A stretch of 64,000 nt of DNA from a virus, in IMG/VR virus record IMGVR_UViG_3300048672_000430, positions 18,108-82,107 of that record. One strand, written 5' to 3'. The notes beneath the pieces were generated by a model. The model was not told where the DNA came from. It saw only the letters and a program-made list of their open reading frames with translations, and did no database searches. Numbering within the stretch: position 1 is the first letter of the stretch; every line of letters starts with the position of its first letter. A program made the position numbers and the translations under genes. Positions 23,427 through 31,770 of the stretch are shown piece after piece.

Positions 23427-23635
23427 TGAAGACAGTAGAAGATTTAATAACTGAATTAAATTATTCCCTACCTTATGGTGATAATGAAATAAGAAAAGCA
23501 TACAAGCTAGGACAAATAAACTTATTGTTAGAACTAGCAAATAAAGTACAAGGCTATCCGGTAAATGGTTTAATCAGAGGAATCATTACAGAAGATCAAT
23601 TAACTGATAAATTAGTAGAGGTTTCAAATGATTAA
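23426..23635 (+). CDS. Hypothetical protein
   Basis: 69 residues, helical, starts at the last base of the previous stop. No family. Confidence 0.55.
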   Translation: MKTVEDLITELNYSLPYGDNEIRKAYKLGQINLLLELANKVQGYPVNGLIRGIITEDQLTDKLVEVSND

Positions 23636-23834
23636 CTATTTTTTATTCTTATGTTCTTGTACTGCCATTCTTTTTTTAGCTGATAAAGTATCAAGGGATT
23701 CTGTAGACATAGAACGATTAAAAGCTGTAAATGAATCAAGAGCAAACACAATCATAGAACAAGAAATTAAGATTAACAATCTAACGTATGAACTAGGAAT
23801 GTGTAAGTTATTATATACTGGAAAACATTATTAG
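23628..23834 (+). CDS. Single-span membrane protein with coiled coil
   Basis: 68 residues: N-terminal helix (3-20, with two Cys) then a helical periplasmic or cytoplasmic part. An uncleaved anchor fits an inner-membrane protein. RBS AGAGG. Confidence 0.5.
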   Translation: MINYFLFLCSCTAILFLADKVSRDSVDIERLKAVNESRANTIIEQEIKINNLTYELGMCKLLYTGKHY

Positions 23835-23842
23835 AGGTAAGT

Positions 23843-23977
23843 ATGGATAGATTAGGGTTCACTATGATTTTAGCCTGTGGTTTAATTTTATTCTTAGCTG
23901 GATATATATTAGGTCTAGGTAAACAAGACTTGACATTAATTATGAATCGTGATATAACTTATACGAGGGACAAATGA
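23843..23977 (+). CDS. Single-span membrane protein containing a promoter
   Basis: 44 residues with a hydrophobic helix at 5-26. The last third of the gene carries the promoter of the metzincin-like gene. RBS AGAGG. Confidence 0.5.
   Translation: MDRLGFTMILACGLILFLAGYILGLGKQDLTLIMNRDITYTRDK
23930..23958 (+). promoter_or_regulatory. Sigma70 promoter with extended -10
   Basis: TTGACA-N17-TATAAC with TGA before the -10. Internal to the gene at 23843 and 16 bases before the metzincin start, giving a very short leader. Confidence 0.7.
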
Positions 23978-24435
23978 CCCAACCATTAACTAAGTATTAT
24001 CTGATATTTTTAATGTTACTATTAACACACAATGCTCCTAGTATTGAGTTGGCATCGAGACCTTACTTTGACCGATATATTGAACTGTCTAAAAAATGTG
24101 GATTAAATCTAAACACCGCAGAAATTAGAATTGAATACATGGACACTAAAATTAAATACCAAGTTGCTACTTGTAATTCATCTCAACAAATAATACGATT
24201 AGATAGAAGATCTTTTCGAGGAGATGATATTCGTAGAGAACAAATTCTATTTCATGAACTAACGCATTGTTTAATGTCACAAGGACACAATGATATTGAC
24301 TTGAATATAATGAACACAAGTGGATTCATTGATAACCTAGATTATGTTAACAACTACGATATGTATATTAGAAAGATGTTTAAAGTTTGTAATTATAAAG
24401 AACAAATAAAATATGAGGGATACGATGGGAATTAG
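23974..24435 (+). CDS. Secreted metzincin-like zinc protease
   Basis: 153 residues. The N-terminus holds a hydrophobic signal (YYLIFLMLLLTHNAPS). HELTHCLMSQGH (about 94-105) is the HExxHxxGxxH-like zinc site, here HExxHxxxxxGH, with IMN nearby in the place of a Met-turn. Five cysteines could form disulfides outside the cytoplasm. It would act in the periplasm or outside, cleaving an unknown protein. RBS GAGGG overlaps the preceding gene's end. Confidence 0.7.
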   Translation: MTQPLTKYYLIFLMLLLTHNAPSIELASRPYFDRYIELSKKCGLNLNTAEIRIEYMDTKIKYQVATCNSSQQIIRLDRRSFRGDDIRREQILFHELTHCLMSQGHNDIDLNIMNTSGFIDNLDYVNNYDMYIRKMFKVCNYKEQIKYEGYDGN

Positions 24436-25528
24436 ATTAAGTCACTCAGCCAGTACTAAATACACAGATTGTCCAAAATCGTATCAGTATCATTACATTG
24501 AAAAGTTTAGGGCTGAAGTGCAATCCTCGGCCCTTCTCTTTGGTACTGCTATAGATAAATCAGCCGAACATTATGCACTCACTAAAAACTTCGACGAAAC
24601 TATTGAAGTATTTGAAAAGACTTGGCAAACTCAAAATATTAATGGAGTAGACGAGGACTTAAGATTTCTTTTAAACTTCACATATTCAGATAAAGATTTA
24701 GACACAGATCTACTTAAAAAAGATGACTGGAATATACTATCAGAACATTTTCATATCACATCTGATAACATAGAAGAAGCATTAAAAGAAGTTATTTATA
24801 CTAAAGCATCTACTGGATATGCGTATCTAAATAATCAAGATAAATCTATTTTTAACTATGCTAACTGGCTTTGCTTAAAACGTAAAGGTAAGTTGATGCT
24901 TAGAGAATTTAAAAACATATTCGATGGGAATGTTGAGCAAGTATTAGGATCACAAGTTAAGGTTGATTTAGAAAACGAATCTGGTGATTCTGTTGTTGGA
25001 TTTATTGACTTTGTTGTTAAATGGAAAGGTATTGATAAACCAATTATTATTGACTTAAAAACAGCAGGTAGAGAATATGATGAGGACGCTGTTAAGAAAT
25101 CACCTCAATTGTCACTATATGTTTACGCTGTATCTGAAAAATACGAGGGAACTAGAGAGTGTGGGTTCATAGTATTAAATAAGAACATCAATAAGAACAA
25201 GCATAAAAAATGTAAAGAGTGTGGACATGATGGTACAGGAGGTAGACATAAGACCTGCGACAATACTATTGAAGGTGTTCGATGTAATGGAGAATGGAAG
25301 GAAACTATATACCCTAAAGCGAAATCACAAATACTAATAAGTTCAGTATCTGAAGTCTTGGTGGAAAGAGTTGTTGAGAACTTTAATGAAGTTAACAAAG
25401 CAATCAAGGCTGAAGTGTTTCCGAGAAACCTAAGCAATTGTATAAAGTATGGTTCGATTAAGTGTTCATTTTACGATATTTGTCATTCAAATAGTGAAGC
25501 TGGATTAATCAAAAAAGAAGACGCTTGA
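24425..25528 (+). CDS. PD-(D/E)XK exonuclease (RecB/Cas4-like)
   Basis: 367 residues from ATG 24425 (GAGGG before it). LSHSASTKYTDCPKSYQYHYIEKF is the typical start. GFIDFVV (Asp about 192) and IIIDLKTAG (about 207-215) are the D...DxK active site. An insert with CKEC...CDN...CNG (about 260-290) and the C-terminal CIKYGSIKCSFYDIC add cysteines that could hold zinc or an iron-sulphur cluster, as in AddB and Cas4. Likely partner of the ERF recombinase two genes on. The promoter at 25525 begins in its stop codon region. Confidence 0.85.
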   Translation: MGIRLSHSASTKYTDCPKSYQYHYIEKFRAEVQSSALLFGTAIDKSAEHYALTKNFDETIEVFEKTWQTQNINGVDEDLRFLLNFTYSDKDLDTDLLKKDDWNILSEHFHITSDNIEEALKEVIYTKASTGYAYLNNQDKSIFNYANWLCLKRKGKLMLREFKNIFDGNVEQVLGSQVKVDLENESGDSVVGFIDFVVKWKGIDKPIIIDLKTAGREYDEDAVKKSPQLSLYVYAVSEKYEGTRECGFIVLNKNINKNKHKKCKECGHDGTGGRHKTCDNTIEGVRCNGEWKETIYPKAKSQILISSVSEVLVERVVENFNEVNKAIKAEVFPRNLSNCIKYGSIKCSFYDICHSNSEAGLIKKEDA

Positions 25529-25553
25529 CAAATTAAATAAACTATGTTATATT
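25525..25553 (+). promoter_or_regulatory. Sigma70 promoter with extended -10
   Basis: TTGACA-N17-TATATT with TGT before the -10, overlapping the nuclease stop. Spacer nearly identical to those at 20585 and 29928. Confidence 0.85.
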
Positions 25554-25571
25554 GTATTAGAGGAGATTATT

Positions 25572-25844
25572 ATGGCTAAAAAAATTAAAGAAGCTACGGT
25601 AGAAGAAGTGACAAATGTTGCAACTAAAACAAACCAAACAACAGATTTAAAGACATATACTATCTTATATGAAGGATCAAAAAAATATTCATTGGTTGAA
25701 GTATCGATTGATTCAAAGTCTTTAGACAGCACTACAATGGCTACAGTTAATGTTGTTGAAAAGGGATTAGATTATTATCAAGTATTAGACTCATTTAAAT
25801 CACATGTTATTAAAGCTGGTTTATTTGACAAAAGAGTAGACTAA
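25572..25844 (+). CDS. Hypothetical protein, first of the recombination unit
   Basis: 90 residues, basic start, then a beta-rich part (TYTILYEGSKKYSLVEVSID). RBS GAGGAG. Its place directly before ERF suggests a DNA-metabolism accessory. Confidence 0.55.
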   Translation: MAKKIKEATVEEVTNVATKTNQTTDLKTYTILYEGSKKYSLVEVSIDSKSLDSTTMATVNVVEKGLDYYQVLDSFKSHVIKAGLFDKRVD

Positions 25845-25860
25845 ATAAAGGAGAGATGAA

Positions 25861-26448
25861 ATGATTAAGTCGGACACAATTACAAATCTAGCAGGTGCAC
25901 TAGTAAAAGCACAAAGCGAAATGGGTAACGCATCAAAAGGTGCAGCAAACCCTTTCTTCAAATCAAAGTATGCGGATCTTAACGCAATTAGAGAGGCATG
26001 TCTACCTGTCCTATCAAAACACGGTTTATCTGTCTTACAACCAACTGTATTCATCGATGGACGTAAGTTTGTTGAAACATTGGTTATGCACGAATCAGGA
26101 GAATTTATCGGAGGACACACTGAAATATTATCAGTAAAAGAACTAGATGCTCAGGCACAAGGTAGCGGTGTTTCGTACGCTAGACGTTACGGGTTACAAT
26201 CGTTATTATGTATCGGTGCAGAAGACGATGATGGAGAAGGAGCTATTGGTAGAAGCAAATCATATTCAAAGCCTACAACCGCAACAGTTACAACCAGCTC
26301 TACTATTGATACTAGTGCAGTAAAAACAACTAAGCCGGGTGGATTCGGTGTAAAGAAGAATGATTCATATGAAAAAGAAGAGGCAAAGCAATTAGAAAAG
26401 ATCGCACAAAAAGCTTTAGAATTACCAAATAACGATGGATGGGAGTAG
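25861..26448 (+). CDS. erf: ERF-family single-strand annealing recombinase
   Basis: 195 residues. Helical start KAQSEMGNASKGAANPFFKSKYADLNAI, then VLSKHGLSVLQP and GSGVSYARRYGLQSLLCI are the ERF superfamily blocks. A disordered linker with Thr/Ser and a short charged tail follow. It anneals complementary strands during replication-linked recombination or end joining. RBS GGAG. Confidence 0.92.
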   Translation: MIKSDTITNLAGALVKAQSEMGNASKGAANPFFKSKYADLNAIREACLPVLSKHGLSVLQPTVFIDGRKFVETLVMHESGEFIGGHTEILSVKELDAQAQGSGVSYARRYGLQSLLCIGAEDDDGEGAIGRSKSYSKPTTATVTTSSTIDTSAVKTTKPGGFGVKKNDSYEKEEAKQLEKIAQKALELPNNDGWE

Positions 26449-26451
26449 AAT

Positions 26452-26640
26452 ATGCAAAGACAAGTAGTAGTACCAATTGCTAATTATAAGACAATCAATA
26501 AATGGCTTAATAAAGGTTATGAAATAGGATATACTTTAAGTGATAAGCTTGTAGTGTTGAATTTAATAAGACCAAGAAATATGAACAATTTAAATGAACT
26601 AGTACAGGCAGAACCAGCAATGCTACGAGGAGGATACTAA
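26452..26640 (+). CDS. Hypothetical protein
   Basis: 62 residues, three bases after ERF. Contains NKWLNKGYEIGYTLSDKLVVLNL, a helix then strands, as in small sequence-binding proteins, but no family is certain. Confidence 0.55.
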   Translation: MQRQVVVPIANYKTINKWLNKGYEIGYTLSDKLVVLNLIRPRNMNNLNELVQAEPAMLRGGY

Positions 26641-27107
26641 TGACTGAAACAACAACTGTTACTGTGGAAAATAATGAAACTAAAGTAAACATTGAAGTAC
26701 CAAAGACTGATGCTAAAAAGATTGAACAAGAAATGTTACAAGCTGCGGAAAATCGTGCAATCGATCCGGCAGAATCGGCAGCGATGGTTTTTCATATGTA
26801 TAAACCAGAAGTATTAAAGCGTTTACCTTTATTATCTAGTAAGCAGATGCGTAGATTATTACGCAAGCTTATTGAGTATCCTTTGAACGAAGGTGAGTTA
26901 AAGGGCTTTAGTAAGCTTGAGAACGAGTTCTTTCTCTTATCAGATGCGATGTTACAGTCAAAATTTATCATGATGCAACAAACGTATATGGAAAGTGCGG
27001 AAGAATTAGTGAAGGCACAGGACGCAATGTTTAAGGGTGAGATAAAAGAAGAAGTAGAATTTGGATCTTCAAATGAAGAAGTTAACGAACAATTAAAAGG
27101 AGAATAA
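26640..27107 (+). CDS. Helical hypothetical protein
   Basis: 155 residues, Thr/Val-rich start, then helices and a basic block (SSKQMRRLLRKLIEYP). One-base overlap with the previous gene. Co-located with replication genes; function unknown. Confidence 0.6.
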   Translation: MTETTTVTVENNETKVNIEVPKTDAKKIEQEMLQAAENRAIDPAESAAMVFHMYKPEVLKRLPLLSSKQMRRLLRKLIEYPLNEGELKGFSKLENEFFLLSDAMLQSKFIMMQQTYMESAEELVKAQDAMFKGEIKEEVEFGSSNEEVNEQLKGE

Positions 27108-27108
27108 C

Positions 27109-27372
27109 ATGGCATACAAAAGATTAAAAATCGGTTCAATTTTAAAGTCAAGAGAGGAAGGGAAACCTGATTATATCAAAATCGATACTGATATAGTATT
27201 GAAAAAGGGTGACTCCCTAAGTCTAGAGAGTAAGAAATCTAAGTTAGCTTCTCTTGAAAAGAATATCGAAAACGGTAAACTTAGTGGTGATCTCGCTGAC
27301 AAAATTAGAGAAGGTATTGAAAAGATGCCAGAATTTGTTCGATTTGAAATTGTAAAAGTTACAAAAGATTAA
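27109..27372 (+). CDS. Hypothetical protein
   Basis: 87 residues. The order of strand, lysine-rich helix and RFEIVKVTKD is simple; no family. RBS GGAG. Confidence 0.55.
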   Translation: MAYKRLKIGSILKSREEGKPDYIKIDTDIVLKKGDSLSLESKKSKLASLEKNIENGKLSGDLADKIREGIEKMPEFVRFEIVKVTKD

Positions 27373-27388
27373 TTTTCCCTAGCAAGGA

Positions 27389-27467
27389 AGTAAAACACAT
27401 ATGCCGGGTGCTTGTTGATCAACAAGGTAAATGTTAGAAAAATGAACTGACAGCCCTCCCCTTTTTT
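27389..27467 (+). ncRNA. Candidate structured leader RNA before primase-helicase
   Basis: In the only long gap here, GGGU (27406) can pair with GCCC (27453). It encloses the perfect palindrome CTTGTTGATCAACAAG (27411-27426) and the hairpin UGUUAG/CUGACA (27432-27452), giving a three-way junction. After CTCCC comes a six-U run (27462-27467). It may be a terminator, an attenuator or a ligand-sensing leader; no known riboswitch consensus fits. Confidence 0.5.
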
Positions 27468-27496
27468 CAACAAATAAAATATTTAGAGGATTATCA

Positions 27497-29437
27497 ATGA
27501 AAGGAGATATGATGTATTTTAATATAAGAGATGGGTTGGCTAGTAGAGCAAAACTCGTCCCAGCAACAACAAAACTAACAGACGCAATTAAGAATGTAAA
27601 TAGAGACTATTATACTTCTTTGTATTTATATAATGAGAATCATAAAAAGATTCTAGAAGAAAGAGGAACATTGTCAGGAATTGCAGACGTTGTTACAAAT
27701 AGACTATTATTTGATTTTGACGACAAAGAGAATACTGAGAATGCTAGAATGGACGCTATTGAAGCAGCAAATCGGTTGCTAGCATCAGGTATCCCAGAAG
27801 ACGCAATAGTGCCTTATTTCAGTGGTAACAAGGGTTATAACATCGAAGTTACATTGAATGACTTTATTACCCCTGAAAAATTTGGTGCAATCGTAGACAG
27901 TATTGCTTCGGATCTTAAAACGTTCGATGTTGTAATTAGAGACGCACAAAGAGTTATACGTGTACCTGGCACTAAACACGATAAGTCAGAACTATACAAA
28001 ATTGCTTTAACGGCAGAAGAACTAATAAACCTAACAACAGATGAGATTAAAGAAATGGCTAAAACACCAAGACCTATTCCAACTAATGTAGTAAAGGTTG
28101 ATTTACCAGAAGAACTAAAAAACGTGAAACCTGCTGAGATTAAGCTTGAAAAGGTTGTTGGTGAATTAACATTTGATACTAGTACAATCGATATGAAGTC
28201 TAGACCAAAAGGTTTAGATGAAGCAAGATGGCTACTAAGTAATGGTTTTTTTAAGACAGGTGAAAGAAACTCAGCTATGTTATGTCTAGCTGCAACATAC
28301 AAGAATCAGAACTTTCCACAAGAAGTAACTAAGGGTATTTTAGATGGTGTAGCAGAATTACAATCATCTAGAACTGGTGAGGATAAGTTTCAAGAAAAAG
28401 AAATTGATTTAATCCTTAACCAAGTATACGGGCCGAACTGGAAAGGTGGTACATTTACAACTCGTGATCCTAACAATTGGTTAGCTAAATATGCTATGAA
28501 AATGAAGATCAATGTTAAGGAAGAGAATGGCCCAATGACTATTGATGGCATTGGTGATAGCTTTGCGACTTTCGTTCAAAACATTGAAAAGAATACAATC
28601 AAAACTGGTATCGAATCTTTAGATAAGACAATGCCAATTACTATTGGTAGTAATATCGGAATAGTAGCAGCGGCAGGAGCAGGTAAGACAGCACTAGCAC
28701 TAAAGATACTAAAGTATAACTCTCAAGCTGGAATACCTACAGTATTTGCTTCGTTAGATATGGTTAAGAATAGATTATTTGAAAAGGTATTGTATAATGT
28801 CACAGGGTTGACAAGAGAAGATTTATATGCTACATTTAAGAAAGGTGAGGGTCATAAGCTAGTAGATATGGTAAAAGCCCAGTATGGTAATGTTTATTTC
28901 TATGATAAGAGTGGTGCAACAGTTAATGATATTAAAAACTATGTTATGGAAGTAGAACAGAAAACAGGACAAAAGATTAAATTAGTTATGTTAGATTACT
29001 TTGAAAGAATTAATAGTGATATAAGTGATGCGACGGCTTCTAGTTCAAAGGTAGCTAATGAAATACAAGATATGATGAATGATCTTGACGTTGCCAGTAT
29101 TACTTTGTGTCAGCCTAATAAATTTAGCTTAGGTGGAGGCCCAGATACTGAGATTAAGAGTTATACAGCAATCAAAGGTGCATCTACATTGTATCAATCA
29201 TTCAGAGGGATTATATCGTTGAGTAGACCTTTTTATACACCAGAAACAAAAGACTTAGATAATTATATGATTATAAATGTTTTAAAGAACGATCTTGGTG
29301 AATTAGATAGATTAAAGTATGGATGGTCTGGTAAACGTGGTGATATTTACGAATTAGAAGATGTTGAGTTACAAGAATTTAATGATCTTTTAAAACAGAA
29401 AGAATCTAATAAAAAAGGAGAATCTGGATGGGAATAA
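27497..29437 (+). CDS. Primase-helicase (AEP-like primase fused to DnaB-type helicase)
   Basis: 646 residues. N-terminal LLFDFDD (about 70-76), YFSGNKGYNIEV (about 107-118) and QRVIRVPGTKHD (about 151-162) match archaeo-eukaryotic-type primase motifs. The C-terminal half has GAGKTA (Walker A, about 395-400), FASLDM, KLVMLDYFERI (Walker B) and CQPNK, the RecA fold of replicative helicases. It unwinds DNA and primes it for the family B polymerase. Two further in-frame ATGs at 27509 and 27512 follow AAAGGAG, so the true start may be there. Confidence 0.85.
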   Translation: MKGDMMYFNIRDGLASRAKLVPATTKLTDAIKNVNRDYYTSLYLYNENHKKILEERGTLSGIADVVTNRLLFDFDDKENTENARMDAIEAANRLLASGIPEDAIVPYFSGNKGYNIEVTLNDFITPEKFGAIVDSIASDLKTFDVVIRDAQRVIRVPGTKHDKSELYKIALTAEELINLTTDEIKEMAKTPRPIPTNVVKVDLPEELKNVKPAEIKLEKVVGELTFDTSTIDMKSRPKGLDEARWLLSNGFFKTGERNSAMLCLAATYKNQNFPQEVTKGILDGVAELQSSRTGEDKFQEKEIDLILNQVYGPNWKGGTFTTRDPNNWLAKYAMKMKINVKEENGPMTIDGIGDSFATFVQNIEKNTIKTGIESLDKTMPITIGSNIGIVAAAGAGKTALALKILKYNSQAGIPTVFASLDMVKNRLFEKVLYNVTGLTREDLYATFKKGEGHKLVDMVKAQYGNVYFYDKSGATVNDIKNYVMEVEQKTGQKIKLVMLDYFERINSDISDATASSSKVANEIQDMMNDLDVASITLCQPNKFSLGGGPDTEIKSYTAIKGASTLYQSFRGIISLSRPFYTPETKDLDNYMIINVLKNDLGELDRLKYGWSGKRGDIYELEDVELQEFNDLLKQKESNKKGESGWE

Positions 29438-29799
29438 CTAAATATGCAATAATAGATGAGATGGGTTATATACTTAAATCATCTGACGATATTGAAGAGA
29501 TCAAAAAAACCAAAGCAACTATGGATAATAGAAGAACTGGTAAATCTACTAGAACACTACTACACGCTCTGTCTGTTAATCCAGACAAGATTGTATATGT
29601 TGTAGCTATGAACCGTGAACATGCAAAACACTTGTTTGCAACATGTACTTCTTATTTGCGTGATCTTAAATTTGAGTTTGAATCAACAATAACTACTTTA
29701 AAAATTAAACCTTTAAAGTCGGCCGCTATAATCTTTTTAACAGAAGATAGACTTAGAGGAATGGTTAAACCGGATGTTATTTTATATGATTTGGAGTAA
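29428..29799 (+). CDS. Small P-loop ATPase-like protein
   Basis: 123 residues. RRTGKST (35-41) is a P-loop, VYVVAMNREHAKHLF a likely strand-helix, and PDVILYDLE a Walker B-like end. The order resembles only the first half of a helicase or terminase ATPase; no second half follows. It overlaps the helicase by ten bases, so it may be a loader or accessory, or a truncated relic. Confidence 0.6.
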   Translation: MGITKYAIIDEMGYILKSSDDIEEIKKTKATMDNRRTGKSTRTLLHALSVNPDKIVYVVAMNREHAKHLFATCTSYLRDLKFEFESTITTLKIKPLKSAAIIFLTEDRLRGMVKPDVILYDLE

Positions 29800-29801
29800 T
29801 T

Positions 29802-29918
29802 ATGCAAATTAAAGTTATATGTATGGAAACCGGAAAATGGTTTATCACTACAGTCTCAATTAACGAAAATATCAATAAAATATATAATAAATGTGTTATA
29901 GAGAAAGTTTATCAATAA
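29802..29918 (+). CDS. Very small beta-type protein
   Basis: 38 residues: MQIKVICMETGKWFITTVSINENI. Start and size recall the mini-protein family. Ends just before a promoter. Confidence 0.45.
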   Translation: MQIKVICMETGKWFITTVSINENINKIYNKCVIEKVYQ

Positions 29919-29921
29919 AAC

Positions 29922-29950
29922 TTGACAAATTAAATAAACTATGTTATAAC
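29922..29950 (+). promoter_or_regulatory. Sigma70 promoter with extended -10
   Basis: TTGACA-N17-TATAAC, TGT before the -10; the spacer is shared with the copy at 25531 base for base. Confidence 0.85.
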
Positions 29951-29968
29951 TATATTAAGGAGTCAAAT

Positions 29969-30160
29969 ATGACGAGATTAAAATTAATTCCATCGAAAAC
30001 CGTGGAAGAACAAATCGAAGAAATCAATTTACCTAATTTTGAAATAAATGAAAATTTTGATGAGAATTGGTTTACTGAAACTATCAAACAACATGAAGAA
30101 GCTTTAAAGGTTTTAGATTGGTTTAAGGACGAAGATGACACTAACAATCCAGGAAATTAA
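29969..30160 (+). CDS. Small acidic protein
   Basis: 63 residues from ATG 29969, placed by AAGGAG and by the promoter; an upstream in-frame ATG lies before the promoter and is unlikely. Acidic helix, no family. Confidence 0.6.
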   Translation: MTRLKLIPSKTVEEQIEEINLPNFEINENFDENWFTETIKQHEEALKVLDWFKDEDDTNNPGN

Positions 30161-30212
30161 TTGGATGGTTTATTTAGTATTCTTTTTGTTATTTTTTGCG
30201 AGTTTTGAATGA
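30135..30212 (+). CDS. 25-residue membrane peptide
   Basis: Starts inside the previous gene and ends in ATGA with the next, so it would bridge their translation. Hydrophobic end (MVYLVFFLLFFASF). No ribosome binding site of its own is clear. Confidence 0.4.
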   Translation: MTLTIQEINWMVYLVFFLLFFASFE

Positions 30213-30442
30213 AAGAACAACCAATAAGATGTCCTTTTCATAAAGGAATAATTATGATAGACGTTGAGTGGGCGGCTAAAAATGGACGAGTGTTTTGTGA
30301 AAGTTGCTGCAAAGCATTTCCAATTGAAGTTCAAAAACAAGAACCAGAAGTCGAAGAGATACTTAAAAAGTTTGATGAAGGTGTAAAAGAAATTTTAAAC
30401 GAAGAAGATGAAGATCCTAATTTTTATTGGGATAAATTTTAA
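30209..30442 (+). CDS. Zinc-knuckle hypothetical protein
   Basis: 77 residues: CPFH (8-11) and CESCC near 33-37 form a possible Cys3His zinc site; the second half is acidic. No function known. Confidence 0.55.
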   Translation: MKEQPIRCPFHKGIIMIDVEWAAKNGRVFCESCCKAFPIEVQKQEPEVEEILKKFDEGVKEILNEEDEDPNFYWDKF

Positions 30443-30452
30443 GAGGGTTATT

Positions 30453-30836
30453 ATGAAGAAATTAATTATGAGTTTATTTATTGTTGGTTTATTAGGATTA
30501 ACTTCTTGTGCTAGAGAAGCCGATGTTGCATCTGAAAATTTAAGCAGGTCTGCCGACTCTTTTGAAATTAATAGACGAATTGTATTCTATAATGGAGTTA
30601 CCGGAGATTATATCTTAACTATTGAAGGACTTTGTGCATTAGGTAATTTTGATAAAGAAAAAGAGCTAACTGTTACTTGTAAAACTGGAGCAAATCAGTA
30701 CAAAAAACATTTCCTAGGACTGTCAGATAACGTAACTTTTTTTGCAGAACAAATAGAAAGTGCTACAACTAGTATTTATCAATACAAAGTTATATTTAGA
30801 CCTAGTACTATTATTCCAGATATTGAGGTTAAGTAA
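30453..30836 (+). CDS. Beta-sandwich lipoprotein
   Basis: 127 residues from ATG 30453 (GAGGG before it). KKLIMSLFIVGLLGLTSC is a lipoprotein signal. Mature part AREADVASENLS...NRRIVFYNGVTGDYILTIEG...KKHFLGLSDNVTFF...YKVIFRPSTIIPD matches a small lipoprotein family widespread in phages. It will be anchored in the outer or inner membrane of the host; superinfection exclusion is a common guess but not shown. Confidence 0.8.
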   Translation: MKKLIMSLFIVGLLGLTSCAREADVASENLSRSADSFEINRRIVFYNGVTGDYILTIEGLCALGNFDKEKELTVTCKTGANQYKKHFLGLSDNVTFFAEQIESATTSIYQYKVIFRPSTIIPDIEVK

Positions 30837-30838
30837 TT

Positions 30839-31012
30839 ATGAAAGACAACGATTTACTATTCATTCGTAAACAACGTGCAGAAATAGCTCATTTTATCCA
30901 TTACGAAATGACATCTGAAAACTGGAAAGAGAATAAAATATTAATTCAGATTTTAGAAAATATAGACTATCATTTAAAATTAAAAGATGCTGAATTTGAC
31001 GAGGTAGAATAA
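30839..31012 (+). CDS. Small helical hypothetical protein
   Basis: 57 residues, helical, HFIHYEMTSENWKENKIL in the middle. Starts two bases after the lipoprotein stop. No family. Confidence 0.5.
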   Translation: MKDNDLLFIRKQRAEIAHFIHYEMTSENWKENKILIQILENIDYHLKLKDAEFDEVE

Positions 31013-31013
31013 T

Positions 31014-31439
31014 ATGGAATTAATTGATATATTTGAAGAAGTTGCTGATCATGCTATGGAAAGATTGATGGAAACGGTTGCGTATTCAGGGAGATATTAT
31101 TCGTATTACTTAATTAATAACAATGTTTATCCTAATGTTCATTCTATTGAAATAGAGTACGATGTAAGCAAACCTTTTTTATTTAAAAAAGAAACATTAA
31201 CTATACAAATTAAAACTAGGACTAGAGAATTAACTGACATAGAAATAGTAAATGGTTGTTATAATTACCAGCAAACAGATATGGTAGTCTCGAAAAATAA
31301 AGAGTTAATATCTAAATTTAAAGAATTACAAAAAATGGGACACATGAGAGAGCTTGATAATGAATTAAAACGAAAACTACGTAGAGAAGAGGTAGTTAAA
31401 CAAGCGATTAAAAACTCAATATCTGGAGTTATAGAATGA
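31014..31439 (+). CDS. Hypothetical protein
   Basis: 141 residues: a helix, a beta middle with many Tyr (YYSYYLINNNVYPN), and a basic helical end (LDNELKRKLRREEVVKQ). No domain recognised. Overlaps the next gene by four bases. Confidence 0.6.
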   Translation: MELIDIFEEVADHAMERLMETVAYSGRYYSYYLINNNVYPNVHSIEIEYDVSKPFLFKKETLTIQIKTRTRELTDIEIVNGCYNYQQTDMVVSKNKELISKFKELQKMGHMRELDNELKRKLRREEVVKQAIKNSISGVIE

Positions 31440-31600
31440 AATACTTATACTGTACTCTTGTGGGTGTATACTTAGGATTTAATTTTTGTATTTTATTAGA
31501 CAAAGATACTGAGAATAAAGAACTACAAGAAAGAATAGACTATAAGATTGAAAATGCTATGCTAAATTCATTATTAAACCAATGTAGGAAATTAAAATGA
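31436..31600 (+). CDS. Small membrane-anchored protein
   Basis: 54 residues: helix 5-21 with cysteines, then a charged helix. Overlaps neighbours by four bases. Confidence 0.5.
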   Translation: MKYLYCTLVGVYLGFNFCILLDKDTENKELQERIDYKIENAMLNSLLNQCRKLK

Positions 31601-31770
31601 AATATTTATATTATATATTTAGATTATTTTTTACACCATCATGCAGTCACAAGTTTACTATCTACTCTACTGGATCTATTGAAAATTGCGAAGGTGTCCG
31701 AGTGGGTAATTTTTACAATCTTCAATGTACTAAATGTGGAGATATTGTGAGAAGGAGTGTTCAGATATGA
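31597..31770 (+). CDS. Small Cys-containing protein
   Basis: 57 residues: hydrophobic start MKYLYYIFRLFF, then CSHKF, C, and CTKCGD, suggesting one zinc site. ATGA overlaps on both sides. Confidence 0.5.
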   Translation: MKYLYYIFRLFFTPSCSHKFTIYSTGSIENCEGVRVGNFYNLQCTKCGDIVRRSVQI

